Made by a program: the position numbers and the translations under genes
From: Siminovitchia sediminis
GTDB taxonomy: Bacteria; Bacillota; Bacilli; Bacillales; Bacillaceae_C
Reading direction: 5' to 3'
NCBI RefSeq assembly: GCF_042680885.1
Contig: NZ_JBHUEO010000009.1
Location: forward strand, 9,376 to 73,375
Length of the DNA: 64,000 nucleotides
The notes under the pieces: model-generated
What the model was told of the DNA's origin: nothing
Seen by the model: the letters and a program-made list of their open reading frames with translations, nothing else
Databases searched by the model: none
In this document: positions 17,289-26,709 of the stretch, one piece after another
Numbering within the stretch: the stretch's first letter is position 1
Layout: every line of letters starts with the position of its first letter

Positions 17289-17798
17289 ATGAAACTCAAA
17301 CAGATACTAAATGAGAAGCTTGAAGAATGGATATTGGTGGCAAGCACGATCCTATTGGTCGTTTTAGTGGTTGGACAAGTGTTTGCCAGGTTTGTAATGA
17401 ACTTTTCATTTGGCTGGAGCGAGGAATTGGCACGCTATCTATTAATATGGATAGCGTGGATCGCTGCCAGTTATGCCGTAACCAAAAATGCCCATATACG
17501 GGTTGAAATTCTTAAAGACCGCTTCTCCAAGCGTATTAAACAAATCTTAGAGCTGATCGTTTTAATTATATGGTTCGGGTTTGCTGCGTTTTTGGCGATT
17601 GAAGGAACAAACTTTGTTCTACAGGTTCAAGCTACAAACCAGGTAAGTCCTTCTCTTGGGGCTGAAATGTGGATTGTGTATTTGGCAGTCCCTGTTGGCG
17701 GTGTATTAATGGGTATCCGTTTAATTCAGCAGGCGATCCTGATTTTTAAAGACCCGGAACAATTAGAAAGCACATCACCACACGATTTAAACCAATAA
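17289..17798 (+). CDS. dctQ: TRAP transporter small permease DctQ
   Basis: 169 residues with four predicted membrane helices and the family motif FSFGWSEELARYLLIWIAWIA around residues 37-60. It pairs with the large permease to use an ion gradient for uptake. Ribosome site AGAGGGAG; gene order DctP-Q-M is the standard one. Confidence 0.92.
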   Translation: MKLKQILNEKLEEWILVASTILLVVLVVGQVFARFVMNFSFGWSEELARYLLIWIAWIAASYAVTKNAHIRVEILKDRFSKRIKQILELIVLIIWFGFAAFLAIEGTNFVLQVQATNQVSPSLGAEMWIVYLAVPVGGVLMGIRLIQQAILIFKDPEQLESTSPHDLNQ

Positions 17799-17832
17799 TC
17801 CTTACGGGTTATGACAAGTGAGGAGGATCCCC

Positions 17833-19116
17833 TTGACGATAGCGGTTTTATTTGGAACTTTGTTTCTTTTAATCTTTTTAAGTGTACCGATTGGTATTTC
17901 AATCGGTGTGTCGACTCTCGTTACCATTTTGTTTGCTGCGGATAATGTCAGCCTTGGTACGATAGCACAGAAATCATTTACATCCTTGGATTCGTTTCCA
18001 CTGATGGCCATCCCGTTTTTTACTCTCGCTGGGGTTCTTATGGGGAAAGGCGGAGTCTCTAGAAGACTTTTGGACTTTGCCGGCTCCCTTGTGGGATTTA
18101 TGACAGGCGGTTTGGCAATGGTGACGGTTCTTGCCTGTATGTTTTTTGCGGCGATCTCAGGATCCGGTCCGGCCACAGTTGCGGCTATCGGTTCATTTAT
18201 GATTCCTGCCATGCGGGCAAAACAATACGGCGACGGTTTTTCACCAGCATTAACAGCTACAGCGGGCTCCATAGGTGTTGTGATTCCGCCTAGTATTCCG
18301 TTTGTACTCTTAGGAGTTACCGGAAGCCTTTCGATCAGCGATCTGTTTATGGCCGGTGTGTTTCCAGGTGTCTTAATCGGTATTCTTCTCATGGTGGTTT
18401 CTTTTATCATTATTACACTGAAAAAAGTAGATAATGAAAAAGAAAAAATGCAATTGAAAAGGGTATGGGAAACTTTTTACAAGGCTATTTGGGCAATGCT
18501 GACTCCAATTATTGTTCTTGGCGGAATTTATGCGGGCATCTTTACTCCGACCGAAGCAGCTGCTGTCGCTATTGTCTATGGACTCTTTGTAGGGGTATTC
18601 ATTTACCGGGAACTAAAATGGAAAGATATATATGACAGTATTATAGAAACCGTTAAAATTACCGGTGCCACTTTATATATGGTCGGTTTGTCCATCGCCT
18701 TTGCCTATTTGCTGACAATCGAGCGGATTCCATCCAAGATTGCCGAAGGGATCATGGGAGCTTCTGACAATCCGATTGTGATTCTGCTATTAATCAATCT
18801 CTTTTTACTAGTAGTTGGTGCTTTTATTGATACGGTCGCAGCCATTGTCATTTTGACACCTATCTTATTGCCTGTTGCAGTACAAATTGGCGTAGACCCA
18901 ATTCATTTTGGTGTGATTATGGTCGTCAACTTGGCCATTGGCTTTATCACTCCTCCGGTCGGGGTCAACTTGTTTGTTGCGTCTGCGGTGGGGAAAGTGC
19001 CGTTTGACCAGGTGGCAAAAGGAATTGTACCGCTTTTTATCACGATGCTCGTTGCATTGGCGATCATCACATATGTACCACAATTGTCCTTGTGGCTCCC
19101 TAACCTGATGAAATAG
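17833..19116 (+). CDS. dctM: TRAP transporter large permease DctM
   Basis: About 427 residues, roughly 12 membrane segments, with family patterns SFPLMAIPFFTLAGVLMGKGG, ISGSGPATVAAIGS and VIPPSIPFVLLG. Start TTG 17833 lies six bases after GTGAGGAGG; the GTG within that ribosome site is not used. Transports the substrate together with sodium or protons. Confidence 0.93.
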   Translation: MTIAVLFGTLFLLIFLSVPIGISIGVSTLVTILFAADNVSLGTIAQKSFTSLDSFPLMAIPFFTLAGVLMGKGGVSRRLLDFAGSLVGFMTGGLAMVTVLACMFFAAISGSGPATVAAIGSFMIPAMRAKQYGDGFSPALTATAGSIGVVIPPSIPFVLLGVTGSLSISDLFMAGVFPGVLIGILLMVVSFIIITLKKVDNEKEKMQLKRVWETFYKAIWAMLTPIIVLGGIYAGIFTPTEAAAVAIVYGLFVGVFIYRELKWKDIYDSIIETVKITGATLYMVGLSIAFAYLLTIERIPSKIAEGIMGASDNPIVILLLINLFLLVVGAFIDTVAAIVILTPILLPVAVQIGVDPIHFGVIMVVNLAIGFITPPVGVNLFVASAVGKVPFDQVAKGIVPLFITMLVALAIITYVPQLSLWLPNLMK

Positions 19117-19139
19117 AGATAGAAGGAGTGTACCGAACA

Positions 19140-20723
19140 TTGAACCCGGATCTGATTATGCATCATGGGACAGTTGTTACAATGGACCGGAATTTTCGCC
19201 TTGCGGAAGCAGTGGCCGTAAAAGACGGAAAAATTATGGCAACCGGTACCAATGATGAGATATTACACTACAGCACCCCTCAAACAAAGGTGATCGACTT
19301 GGAGGGGAGAACGGTAACGCCAGGCTTCATCGATGCTCACCAGCATATGATTAATTTCGGCTTTAACTTGGCAAACGTTAATTGCAGAAAAAATTCTATT
19401 GAGGAAGTCGTTTCAGCTATTAAGGAAAGAGCCAAAGCAAGCAGCCCGGATGAATGGATTATTGGCTGGGGCTATGATGAAGCCGGCTTTAAAGAAATGA
19501 GAAATCTCCATAAAAGCGATTTTGAGGGAATACCAAACCCTATTTATATTATGAGATATTGCCATCATGCTGCGGCGGTCAATGATAGGGCACTGGAGCT
19601 GGCCGGTATAACGAATGATACCACAGTGAATAACGGAATGATTGAAAAAGATGATTCTGGAGAAGTAACAGGTGTACTTGTTGAACAAGGCAAGACCCTA
19701 GTTGAAAATGTGATGCCTCCTTATACAAGAGATCAGATGAAGCATGCTGTAAAGCTGGCTAACGACCAATATGTAAAGGAAGGCATTACAAGTGTCCACG
19801 AAGCAGGACTGGGCTTTTTCTCAGATGCTTTTAAGGAATTTGATGTTCTGGCGGAAATGAAAGAAGAAGGAACATTAAATGTTCGAATGTACGTCATGGT
19901 TATGCAAGATGTTTTCGAAGAGTTTCTGGAATCGTATTCTTCCTATGAATGGGACCATCGTTTAAAAATGGGATCGATGAAATTCTTTGGCGATGGTACA
20001 CTCAGCGGAAAAACAGCCGCTGTGTCCCAAGACTTTAAGCATTCACCCGGAGAAAAAGGGATGCTTCTCTACACCTTTGACGAACTGTTCGAAAGGGCAA
20101 AGATTGCCCACAGCCAGAACAAACAAATCGCAGTTCATGCAATTGGGGACCGTACGATTCAACAGGTGCTCGATGTGTACGAGAAATTGTATGAGGATGA
20201 CCCCAAGCCCAATCTTCGCCATCGAATCGAACATTCGACTGTTACGGATAAGGCAATCTTGGCCCGTATGAAAAAATTAGGAGCCATCCCGGTTCCTCAG
20301 CCGTCCCTTGTATATTTTGCCGGAGACGTATACATGGAAAACTTAAATGAACCGGCGGTAGACAATGTTTTTGCCAATAAAAATTTTATCCATGCCGGTT
20401 TAAAACCTGCGGGAAGCTCAGATTGCCCGATTATTCCAAGCTCTCCCCTGTTGGGAATGGCTGTAGCCATGGACAGGACGACCGTAAAACATCATGTGTT
20501 TATTCCTGATCAAAGAATCAGTCTCCGCGAAGCCTTGAGTATGTATACGGTGAATGCTGCATATGCCTCCTTTGAGGAAGACCTGAAAGGTTCACTGGAA
20601 AAAGGCAAGCTGGCGGATATGGTTGTTCTTCCGGAAGGCTTTCTCGGTTTTTCAGCGGATGAAATTAAAAAAACTGAGGTCGAAATGACGATTATCGGGG
20701 GAGAAATTGTCTACAGTAAATGA
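19140..20723 (+). CDS. Amidohydrolase family 3 (YtcJ-like)
   Basis: About 527 residues. Composite-domain beta sandwich at both ends and a TIM barrel with metal-binding DAHQHM near residue 68, AVHAIGDRT near 335 and RIEHST near 365. YtcJ-like enzymes hydrolyse amides, cyclic amides or related bonds; the true substrate is unknown. I start at TTG 19140, 11 bases after AAGGAG (19123-19128); GTG 19128 overlaps that ribosome site. Follows the TRAP genes closely and precedes the ThDP enzyme gene. Confidence 0.85.
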   Translation: MNPDLIMHHGTVVTMDRNFRLAEAVAVKDGKIMATGTNDEILHYSTPQTKVIDLEGRTVTPGFIDAHQHMINFGFNLANVNCRKNSIEEVVSAIKERAKASSPDEWIIGWGYDEAGFKEMRNLHKSDFEGIPNPIYIMRYCHHAAAVNDRALELAGITNDTTVNNGMIEKDDSGEVTGVLVEQGKTLVENVMPPYTRDQMKHAVKLANDQYVKEGITSVHEAGLGFFSDAFKEFDVLAEMKEEGTLNVRMYVMVMQDVFEEFLESYSSYEWDHRLKMGSMKFFGDGTLSGKTAAVSQDFKHSPGEKGMLLYTFDELFERAKIAHSQNKQIAVHAIGDRTIQQVLDVYEKLYEDDPKPNLRHRIEHSTVTDKAILARMKKLGAIPVPQPSLVYFAGDVYMENLNEPAVDNVFANKNFIHAGLKPAGSSDCPIIPSSPLLGMAVAMDRTTVKHHVFIPDQRISLREALSMYTVNAAYASFEEDLKGSLEKGKLADMVVLPEGFLGFSADEIKKTEVEMTIIGGEIVYSK

Positions 20724-20752
20724 AATGAACAAACCGGAGGATTAGAGCCCAT

Positions 20753-22393
20753 ATGAAAAATTTATCAGGCGGACATATTGTTGTAGAAGTTTTAGAGAAA
20801 GAAGGGGTTGAAAAGGCCTTTTGCGTTCCAGGGGAAAGTTACCTTGGGGTTATTGACGGCCTATACGAACATCCTTCCATCGAACTGATTTCAACTCGCC
20901 ATGAAGGCGGCGCTTCTTTTATGGCGGAAGCCTATGCCAAAGCTTCCGGAAAAGTAGGCGTATGTATGGCTACACGGGGGCCGGGTGCGACCAATCTATC
21001 CATCGGGCTCCATACAGCTATGCAGGATTCGACGCCGCTTGTTGCCTTAATTGGACAAGTGGAAAGACCGTTTAAAGAGAGAGAAGCTTTTCAGGAAGTG
21101 GATTTTGCGGCATATTTCAGCCACCTGTGCAAATGGGCGGTGGAAATCGACTCTGCGGAAAGAATTCCCGAGCTTCTTCATCGCGCTTTCTACGTTGCCC
21201 GTTCAGGCAGGCCGGGACCCGTGGTGGTTTCGCTGCCGCACGACATGCTGGAAGATGTTATTGACTATAAGGAAGGCACGATTGTAGAAGCTGAAGTGCC
21301 CGAAGCAAGCGACGCAACTGTACAAAAAGTATTGGACCAACTCAGCCAGGCGAAACAGCCGATCATCATTGCGGGCGGAGGTGTGATTGCTTCCGGGGCG
21401 CAGAACGAACTGGCCGCATTGGCTGAAAAGCTTCAGGTTCCTGTTGCTTCAGCCTTCAGGCGATTCAATGTCTTGGCCAACGATCATCCCCATTATGCAG
21501 GCTGGCTGGGATTTGGCTTGGATCCAAGTTTGGTCCGCTATATACAGAATGCAGATCTTGTGTTGTCTGTCGGTACTCGTTTCTCTCAAATAACAACACA
21601 GGACTATACGTTATTGAATGAGGAGTCCAAACTGATTCAAGTGGATATATCGCCGGATTCGATAGGAAAAGCTTACTCGGCGGATATGGGGATTGTGTCT
21701 GATGCAAAGAAATTTTTGCAGAAGTGTCTGGAGACTGCGGAACCTGTAAAAGATGCAAAACGTGAACAATTGGTACAGGAACGTCATGAAGCGTATCTGG
21801 CCTTTTCCACACCGCCAGCTCCATCGGAGTCTGGAAATTTTGCAGAGATGAATGCGGTGATGGCCGATGTGATGTCTGAAGTTCCCGACAATAGTATTTT
21901 AACCAGTGACGCCGGGAACTTTTATGGATGGCTTGCCAGATATTTCCGATTCTCGGATGAAAAGCAATACATTGGACCGACCTCAGGGGCAATGGGCTAT
22001 GGTTTGCCGGCTGCCATCGGCGCAAAGGCGGCGTGCCCGGACAAAACCGTTATTTCATTCTCGGGTGACGGCGGATTTATGATGACGCTGGTTGAATTGG
22101 AAACAGCCGTCAGGGGAAACCTTCCAGTGGTGGCCATCGTAGTCAACAACAATATGTATGGAACGATCCGTGCCCACCAGGAAAACCATTTTCCGGGCCG
22201 TGTCATGGCAACACCTCTCACAAACCCTTCCTTTGCAGAAGTGGCTAAGCAATTTGGCTGTGAAGGGGAGACGGTCCAAGCAAATGAAGAGTTTCTTCCT
22301 GTTTTCAGGCGTGCTCTTCAAAGCGATAAACCGTTTGTCATCGAGGTTCAGACAGACCCAAACATCATGTCAGCTGCGCAGGCTGCAAAATAA
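20753..22393 (+). CDS. Acetolactate synthase-like ThDP-dependent enzyme
   Basis: 546 residues, three-domain ThDP enzyme. Catalytic glutamate in RHEGGASFMAEAYA near residue 48, central domain with GGGVIASG, and the ThDP/Mg motif SGDGGFMMTLVELETA ending in NNNMYG near residues 435-465. No regulatory small subunit gene follows, so a catabolic carboligase or 2-oxoacid decarboxylase role fits better than branched-chain amino acid synthesis. Last gene of the 10-22 kb locus, followed by a terminator. Confidence 0.85.
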   Translation: MKNLSGGHIVVEVLEKEGVEKAFCVPGESYLGVIDGLYEHPSIELISTRHEGGASFMAEAYAKASGKVGVCMATRGPGATNLSIGLHTAMQDSTPLVALIGQVERPFKEREAFQEVDFAAYFSHLCKWAVEIDSAERIPELLHRAFYVARSGRPGPVVVSLPHDMLEDVIDYKEGTIVEAEVPEASDATVQKVLDQLSQAKQPIIIAGGGVIASGAQNELAALAEKLQVPVASAFRRFNVLANDHPHYAGWLGFGLDPSLVRYIQNADLVLSVGTRFSQITTQDYTLLNEESKLIQVDISPDSIGKAYSADMGIVSDAKKFLQKCLETAEPVKDAKREQLVQERHEAYLAFSTPPAPSESGNFAEMNAVMADVMSEVPDNSILTSDAGNFYGWLARYFRFSDEKQYIGPTSGAMGYGLPAAIGAKAACPDKTVISFSGDGGFMMTLVELETAVRGNLPVVAIVVNNNMYGTIRAHQENHFPGRVMATPLTNPSFAEVAKQFGCEGETVQANEEFLPVFRRALQSDKPFVIEVQTDPNIMSAAQAAK

Positions 22394-22435
22394 ATCTGAT
22401 AGGTTAACGGACACATCCAAGATTGCTTTGATAGG

Positions 22436-22480
22436 GCATATCATCGTGAAAATACAAATATTGCGGTGATATGCTTTTTG
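22436..22480 (+). terminator. Terminator ending the 10-22 kb catabolic locus
   Basis: GCATATCATCG (22436-22446) pairs with CGGTGATATGC (22464-22474) with one G-T pair, followed by TTTTT. Confidence 0.85.
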
Positions 22481-22516
22481 ATATATTTCATAATCCCAAT
22501 CAGCTGATGCAGGGTA

Positions 22517-22765
22517 AAAGAGGATACTAACCCGATAGAAATATGGTGGAAACCTTCCCGGTCAAGAGAGGAACCTGCTAAATCGGTAATCACGGTGTAA
22601 ACCCTCCCGATCAAGAGAGGGATCCAGTTACTCGGTAGGATTAAGGTGTAAATCTTACAGAGCAAATAAGAAATCTGCCGCTCGATAGGGATTAGGACAG
22701 AACCCCTCCCGATCAAGAGAGAAGTTCCGCTTAATCGGCGGGAGTAGTGTGAGAAATTCCGATAG
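22517..22765. repeat. Degenerate tandem repeat, about 50-base unit
   Basis: The phrase TCCCGATCAAGAGAGG or a variant recurs at 22556, 22605 and 22707, with a decayed copy near 22656, giving a period of 49-51 bases. Each unit also carries a CGGTAA/TCGGTAGG element and a GTGTAAA element at matching offsets. Four to five units in all, more diverged than the array at 2.1-2.7 kb and unrelated to it in sequence. No gene is seen between 22394 and 22967. Confidence 0.75.
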
Positions 22766-22880
22766 CAGAAGCAAGCTCCTCGAAATTGTAGATGGGATAT
22801 CCGGTTGCAGGGCAGCGTGTCTCGTGACAGGTACTGTGTATACGGATTTTTACTGGAAATCTATTCTTGACAACACCTCA

Positions 22881-22909
22881 TTGACATTCATAGAATGAAA
22901 CATTATAAT
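22881..22909 (+). promoter_or_regulatory. Consensus sigma-A promoter of the aminotransferase gene
   Basis: TTGACA (22881-22886), 17-base spacer, TATAAT (22904-22909): a perfect housekeeping promoter 59 bases before the start codon. Confidence 0.85.
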
Positions 22910-22967
22910 ATTACGAAAATATTACAAACTATATATTATTTCTATAATTATTGGAGGATCTATATAA

Positions 22968-24122
22968 ATGATAAACCCCCGCTTACATAATGTTCATATC
23001 TCGGGAATCCGCGTGATTGCCGGCTTGGCTGAAAAGGACCCCGATGTCATTAACCTCACGATGGGGCAGCCGGATTTTCCTACTCCCGAGTACATTAAGG
23101 AGGCCGGCGTGAAGGCCATACAAAATAACATGACCGCCTACACCAATACCGCGGGAATGATTGAATTAAGAGAAGCAGCCAGCCGATACATGAACCGTAA
23201 ATATGGGTTTTCCTATCGGGCGGAAGATGAAATTTTAATTACGTCAGGTGCCAGCCAGGGGATTGACTTGGCATTAAGGACTATTCTGGAAGAGGGTTCT
23301 GAAGTAATTATTCCGGCTCCATTTTTTCCAAGTTATGAGCCTGGGACCACTTTATCCGGTGCTGTTCCTGTGTATATTGATACCGCTCCAAACGGCTTTA
23401 AAGTGAATGCTGACATGATCAAAGAGAAGCTGACGGATAAAACGCGCTGCGTCATTCTTTCTTACCCGTCCAATCCGACAGGGCGCACTTTGAGCGAACA
23501 GGAAATTTATGATATTGCCGATCTGTTAAAAGATAAAAATGTTTACGTGTTATCGGATGAAATTTACAGTGAATTGCTTTATGACAAACAGCATTTTTCA
23601 ATCGGTTCCATACCTGAGATGAAGGAGAAATCAATTATTCTGAACGGTCTTTCCAAGTCCCACGCGATGACGGGTTGGAGACTGGGGATGGCTATGGCGC
23701 CGGCAAAGATTATTTCAGAAATGACCAAGCTTCAGCTTTACAGCACGACATGTGCCAGTTCCATCAGCCAATATGCAGCACTGGAAGCTTTAACGAAAGA
23801 AACCGGAGATCTGGACAGTATGCAGTCAGAATATAAGAAAAGAAGGGACTATATGTATGACAGGTTAATCAAGATGGGCTTGAAGGTAAGTAAGCCTGAA
23901 GGCGCTTTTTATATCTTCCCTTCTATTAAGGAATTTGGCTATCAATCTATGGATTTCGCATTAAAGCTGCTGGAAGAAGAAAAAGTGGCTGTCGTGCCCG
24001 GCGATGCATTCTCCCGCTATGGAGAAGGGTATATACGGATTTCCTACGCAAGCTCCATGGAGAAACTATCGGAAGGCGCAGACCGGCTGGAGAGATTTGT
24101 AAAACGTACGGTCACAGTTTAA
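22968..24122 (+). CDS. Pyridoxal-phosphate aminotransferase, class I/II (PatA-like)
   Basis: 384 residues, fold-type I aminotransferase resembling PatA of B. subtilis (N-acetyl-diaminopimelate aminotransferase) and aspartate aminotransferases. Visible: GQPDFPTPE near residue 27, TSGASQGID near 92, SYPSNPTGR near 165, DEIYSELLYD near 195 and the PLP lysine in NGLSKSHAMTGWRLG near 228. Its position before an amino acid ABC transporter suggests a catabolic role on an imported amino acid. Ribosome site TTGGAGG. Confidence 0.88.
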   Translation: MINPRLHNVHISGIRVIAGLAEKDPDVINLTMGQPDFPTPEYIKEAGVKAIQNNMTAYTNTAGMIELREAASRYMNRKYGFSYRAEDEILITSGASQGIDLALRTILEEGSEVIIPAPFFPSYEPGTTLSGAVPVYIDTAPNGFKVNADMIKEKLTDKTRCVILSYPSNPTGRTLSEQEIYDIADLLKDKNVYVLSDEIYSELLYDKQHFSIGSIPEMKEKSIILNGLSKSHAMTGWRLGMAMAPAKIISEMTKLQLYSTTCASSISQYAALEALTKETGDLDSMQSEYKKRRDYMYDRLIKMGLKVSKPEGAFYIFPSIKEFGYQSMDFALKLLEEEKVAVVPGDAFSRYGEGYIRISYASSMEKLSEGADRLERFVKRTVTV

Positions 24123-24195
24123 TAACGGACTGTCCTCATTCTACAGCACTTTTCTCCTTCCCTGAGTATGAAGGATAGTGCTGAATAGCAAAAGA

Positions 24196-24209
24196 TGTAA
24201 GCGCTTATA
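24196..24209 (+). promoter_or_regulatory. cre-like site upstream of the ABC transporter
   Basis: TGTAAGCGCTTATA matches the CcpA consensus TGWAANCGNTNWCA at 13 of 14 positions. It lies 70 bases before the transporter operon start. Confidence 0.55.
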
Positions 24210-24279
24210 AAAAGGAGGTGGTGAAGACGAGGATATATGCTGTTTCTATAAACAATTAACATATGAAAGGAGAATGGAA

Positions 24280-25107
24280 ATGAAAAAGATATGGATGATG
24301 ATATTGGGAGTGAGTCTGCTCTTCATGCTGGCAGCCTGTGGAGGATCAAGCGAAGAGGCATCGGAGACAAGCGGAGAGGAAACAAGCAGCAAAGAACCGA
24401 CGGTAGAAACAATTGAAGAAGGAAAGTTTACTTTTGGATTCAGCGGCTTATACAAACCGTTTAATTTCGAAGATATCGATGGAAATCTTACAGGGTTTGA
24501 AGTGGAATTGGGAGAAGCCATCGCCAAAGAAATGGGATTGGAGCCGAATCCGGTAGCGACTCAGGACTTTGGTGCTTTGATTGAAGAAGTGAACAGCGGG
24601 CGCCTGGATGCCATTATGGGGAGCATGACGATCACGGAAGAGCGGTCAGAAGCCATTGACTTCTCCGATCCATATTACCGTGGCGGCGGTGTCGTGTACG
24701 TTCATAAAGACAATAATGACATCAAGTCAACTGACGATTTGGAAGGAAAAACAATTGGAGTAATTGCCTCAAGTACTCATGAGCAATCCGCCCTGGAATT
24801 TATTACGGAGGACACCCTGGCTACATACAGCAGTGACGTTGTTGCCTTGCAGGATTTAGCTGCCGGGACAGGCCGGCTTGATGCAGCCATCGTTGATAAA
24901 TTTGTGGGACATATGCAAATTGAAGAAGAAGATATGCCTATTAAACCGATCAGCGAAAGGTTAAATGACGAAGAAATCGGAGCCGGATTTAAGAAAGGCA
25001 ATGAGGAACTGGTGAAGGAATTTAACCGTGCTTTGCAAGCAGTTATCGACAATGGGACATATGACGAAATCAGTAATAAATGGTTCGGGGAAAACATTTT
25101 AGAATAA
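24280..25107 (+). CDS. Polar amino acid ABC transporter, substrate-binding lipoprotein
   Basis: 275 residues. Lipobox LAAC (Cys 20), acidic/serine linker, then an SBP_bac_3 domain starting FTFGFSGLYKPFNFEDIDG with the usual GFEVELGEAIAKEMG. ATG 24280 is eight bases from AAAGGAG; ATG 24274 is too close. Binds a polar amino acid outside the cell. A hairpin separates it from the permease gene, consistent with higher expression of the binding protein. Confidence 0.93.
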   Translation: MKKIWMMILGVSLLFMLAACGGSSEEASETSGEETSSKEPTVETIEEGKFTFGFSGLYKPFNFEDIDGNLTGFEVELGEAIAKEMGLEPNPVATQDFGALIEEVNSGRLDAIMGSMTITEERSEAIDFSDPYYRGGGVVYVHKDNNDIKSTDDLEGKTIGVIASSTHEQSALEFITEDTLATYSSDVVALQDLAAGTGRLDAAIVDKFVGHMQIEEEDMPIKPISERLNDEEIGAGFKKGNEELVKEFNRALQAVIDNGTYDEISNKWFGENILE

Positions 25108-25126
25108 TCTATTACATCGAAGGGCT

Positions 25127-25159
25127 CGGGTGTGCAAGAAAGCAGCGCACACCCGTTTT
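25127..25159 (+). terminator. Intra-operon hairpin between binding protein and permease genes
   Basis: CGGGTGTGC (25127-25135) pairs with GCACACCCG (25147-25155), followed by TTTTC. Probably a partial terminator or 3' mRNA stabiliser that raises the ratio of binding protein to permease. Confidence 0.65.
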
Positions 25160-25176
25160 CATAAAAGGGGGGACTG

Positions 25177-25845
25177 GTGTTGAGTTTTTGGGACTTGCTT
25201 ATTCAAACGATTCCCGGTTATATGGATGCGGTTTGGGCTACGGTTAAAATTACACTGCTTGGTTTAATCATTGGATTGGTTATCGGACTGTTCTTTGCTT
25301 TTTTAAAAGTTTCTAAAATCAAAGTATTGGAGATTATCGCTGATATATACATATATATTATTCGCGGAACTCCGCTCATTGTACAAATCTTTATTTTATA
25401 CTTTGGGCTCGTAGAGTTTGTGGACCTAGGCCGGCTGTGGGCTGGGGGGATTGCCCTTGGAGTCCATAATGGGGCCTATATTGCGGAAATATTCAGGGGA
25501 TCCATCCAATCCATTGATAAAGGGCAAACGGAGGCTGCAAGAAGCTTGGGAATGCCAACGAATCTGGCTATGCGGCGCATTATATTGCCGCAGGCGCTCA
25601 GAAGAGCTCTGCCGCCGCTCGGCAACCAGTTCATTATTGCTTTAAAAGATTCTTCTCTCGTGGCATTTATCGGATTCCAAGACTTGTTTAACCGCGCTCA
25701 GCGGCTTACCTCATCAACGGGTCTGGCCATGGAAAACTATATTATTGTAGGAATCTATTATTTGATATTAGTTCTCATTTTAACCTTCCTTGTCAACCGG
25801 CTGGAACACAGAATGTCCAAGAGTGAAAGGGGAATGGCAGCATGA
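25177..25845 (+). CDS. Polar amino acid ABC transporter permease
   Basis: 222 residues, five membrane segments, HisM/GlnP type. The EAA loop that contacts the ATPase is clear: EAARSLGMPTNLAMRRIILP near residue 130. Start GTG 25177 or TTG 25180, both after AAAAGGGGGG. Its stop overlaps the ATPase start by four bases. Confidence 0.93.
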   Translation: MLSFWDLLIQTIPGYMDAVWATVKITLLGLIIGLVIGLFFAFLKVSKIKVLEIIADIYIYIIRGTPLIVQIFILYFGLVEFVDLGRLWAGGIALGVHNGAYIAEIFRGSIQSIDKGQTEAARSLGMPTNLAMRRIILPQALRRALPPLGNQFIIALKDSSLVAFIGFQDLFNRAQRLTSSTGLAMENYIIVGIYYLILVLILTFLVNRLEHRMSKSERGMAA

Positions 25846-26582
25846 GTGAGAAAGACGTCATTATCCGGGTGAACAATCTGCATAAGAGCTTCGGCTCTCT
25901 CAAAGTTCTGCAAGGCGTGGATCTGGAAGTAAAAAAGAGTGAAGTCGTTGTATTGATCGGTGCCAGCGGATCGGGAAAAAGCACATTTTTGCGCTGCTTG
26001 AATTTTCTGGAAATGAAAGACAGCGGAGAAATTTATATCGAAAACAATTTGATTGATGTAAAAAAGGATAATTTAAATAAAGTTCGGGAACAGGTTGGAA
26101 TGGTTTTCCAGCACTTTAATCTGTTTCCTCATATGACCGTACTGGAAAATACGATCGAAGCCCCAGTTCATGTCAAAGGAATGGACAAAAATGAAGCAAC
26201 TGACATTGCTGAGGAATATTTGGAAAAAGTCGGATTGCTGGACAGAGCCAATCAATATCCCGGGACTTTATCCGGAGGACAGAAGCAGCGGGTTGCCATT
26301 GCGCGGGCCCTGGCCATGAAGCCAAAAGTGATGCTCTTTGATGAACCCACGTCAGCGTTGGATCCAGAACTCGTAGGGGAAGTGCTGGGCGTAATGAAAA
26401 GCCTGGCAGAAGAAGGAATGACTATGGTTGTCGTTACCCATGAAATGGGATTTGCCCGAGAAGTTGCGGATAAGGTACTGTACCTGGATCAGGGGCGCAT
26501 TGTGGAAGAAGGTACTCCGGAACAAATATTTGGAAATCCGAAGGAAGAACGTACTCAGGCATTTTTAAGTAAAGTACTGTAA
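25842..26582 (+). CDS. Polar amino acid ABC transporter ATP-binding protein (GlnQ-like)
   Basis: 246 residues. Walker A GASGSGKST near residue 38, Q-loop in MVFQHFNLFPH, signature LSGGQKQRVAIARA near 142, Walker B VMLFDEPTSALDPE, and switch His in VTHEMGFA. Completes the importer with the two preceding genes. Confidence 0.95.
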   Translation: MSEKDVIIRVNNLHKSFGSLKVLQGVDLEVKKSEVVVLIGASGSGKSTFLRCLNFLEMKDSGEIYIENNLIDVKKDNLNKVREQVGMVFQHFNLFPHMTVLENTIEAPVHVKGMDKNEATDIAEEYLEKVGLLDRANQYPGTLSGGQKQRVAIARALAMKPKVMLFDEPTSALDPELVGEVLGVMKSLAEEGMTMVVVTHEMGFAREVADKVLYLDQGRIVEEGTPEQIFGNPKEERTQAFLSKVL

Positions 26583-26600
26583 ATGGGTCATTTGTTATCA

Positions 26601-26637
26601 AAACGTTTGCTCCATCCCTATGGACAGGCGTTTTTTT
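26601..26637 (+). terminator. Probable terminator after the ABC operon
   Basis: An imperfect stem (AACG with CGTT outside, TCCA with TGGA inside) is followed by seven T, 20 bases after the stop codon. Confidence 0.55.
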
Positions 26638-26709
26638 GTATGTATGGGACTGGCAGCGCTTGTTCAGACGGTTTACACTAGGGATAGAAGCAAGTTGGGG
26701 GAGATACCT

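Noticed and set aside
20753..22393. Glyoxylate carboligase (tartronate-semialdehyde synthase)
   Set aside because: That enzyme lacks the catalytic Glu; here it is present in RHEGGAS, so an acetolactate-synthase-like enzyme fits better.
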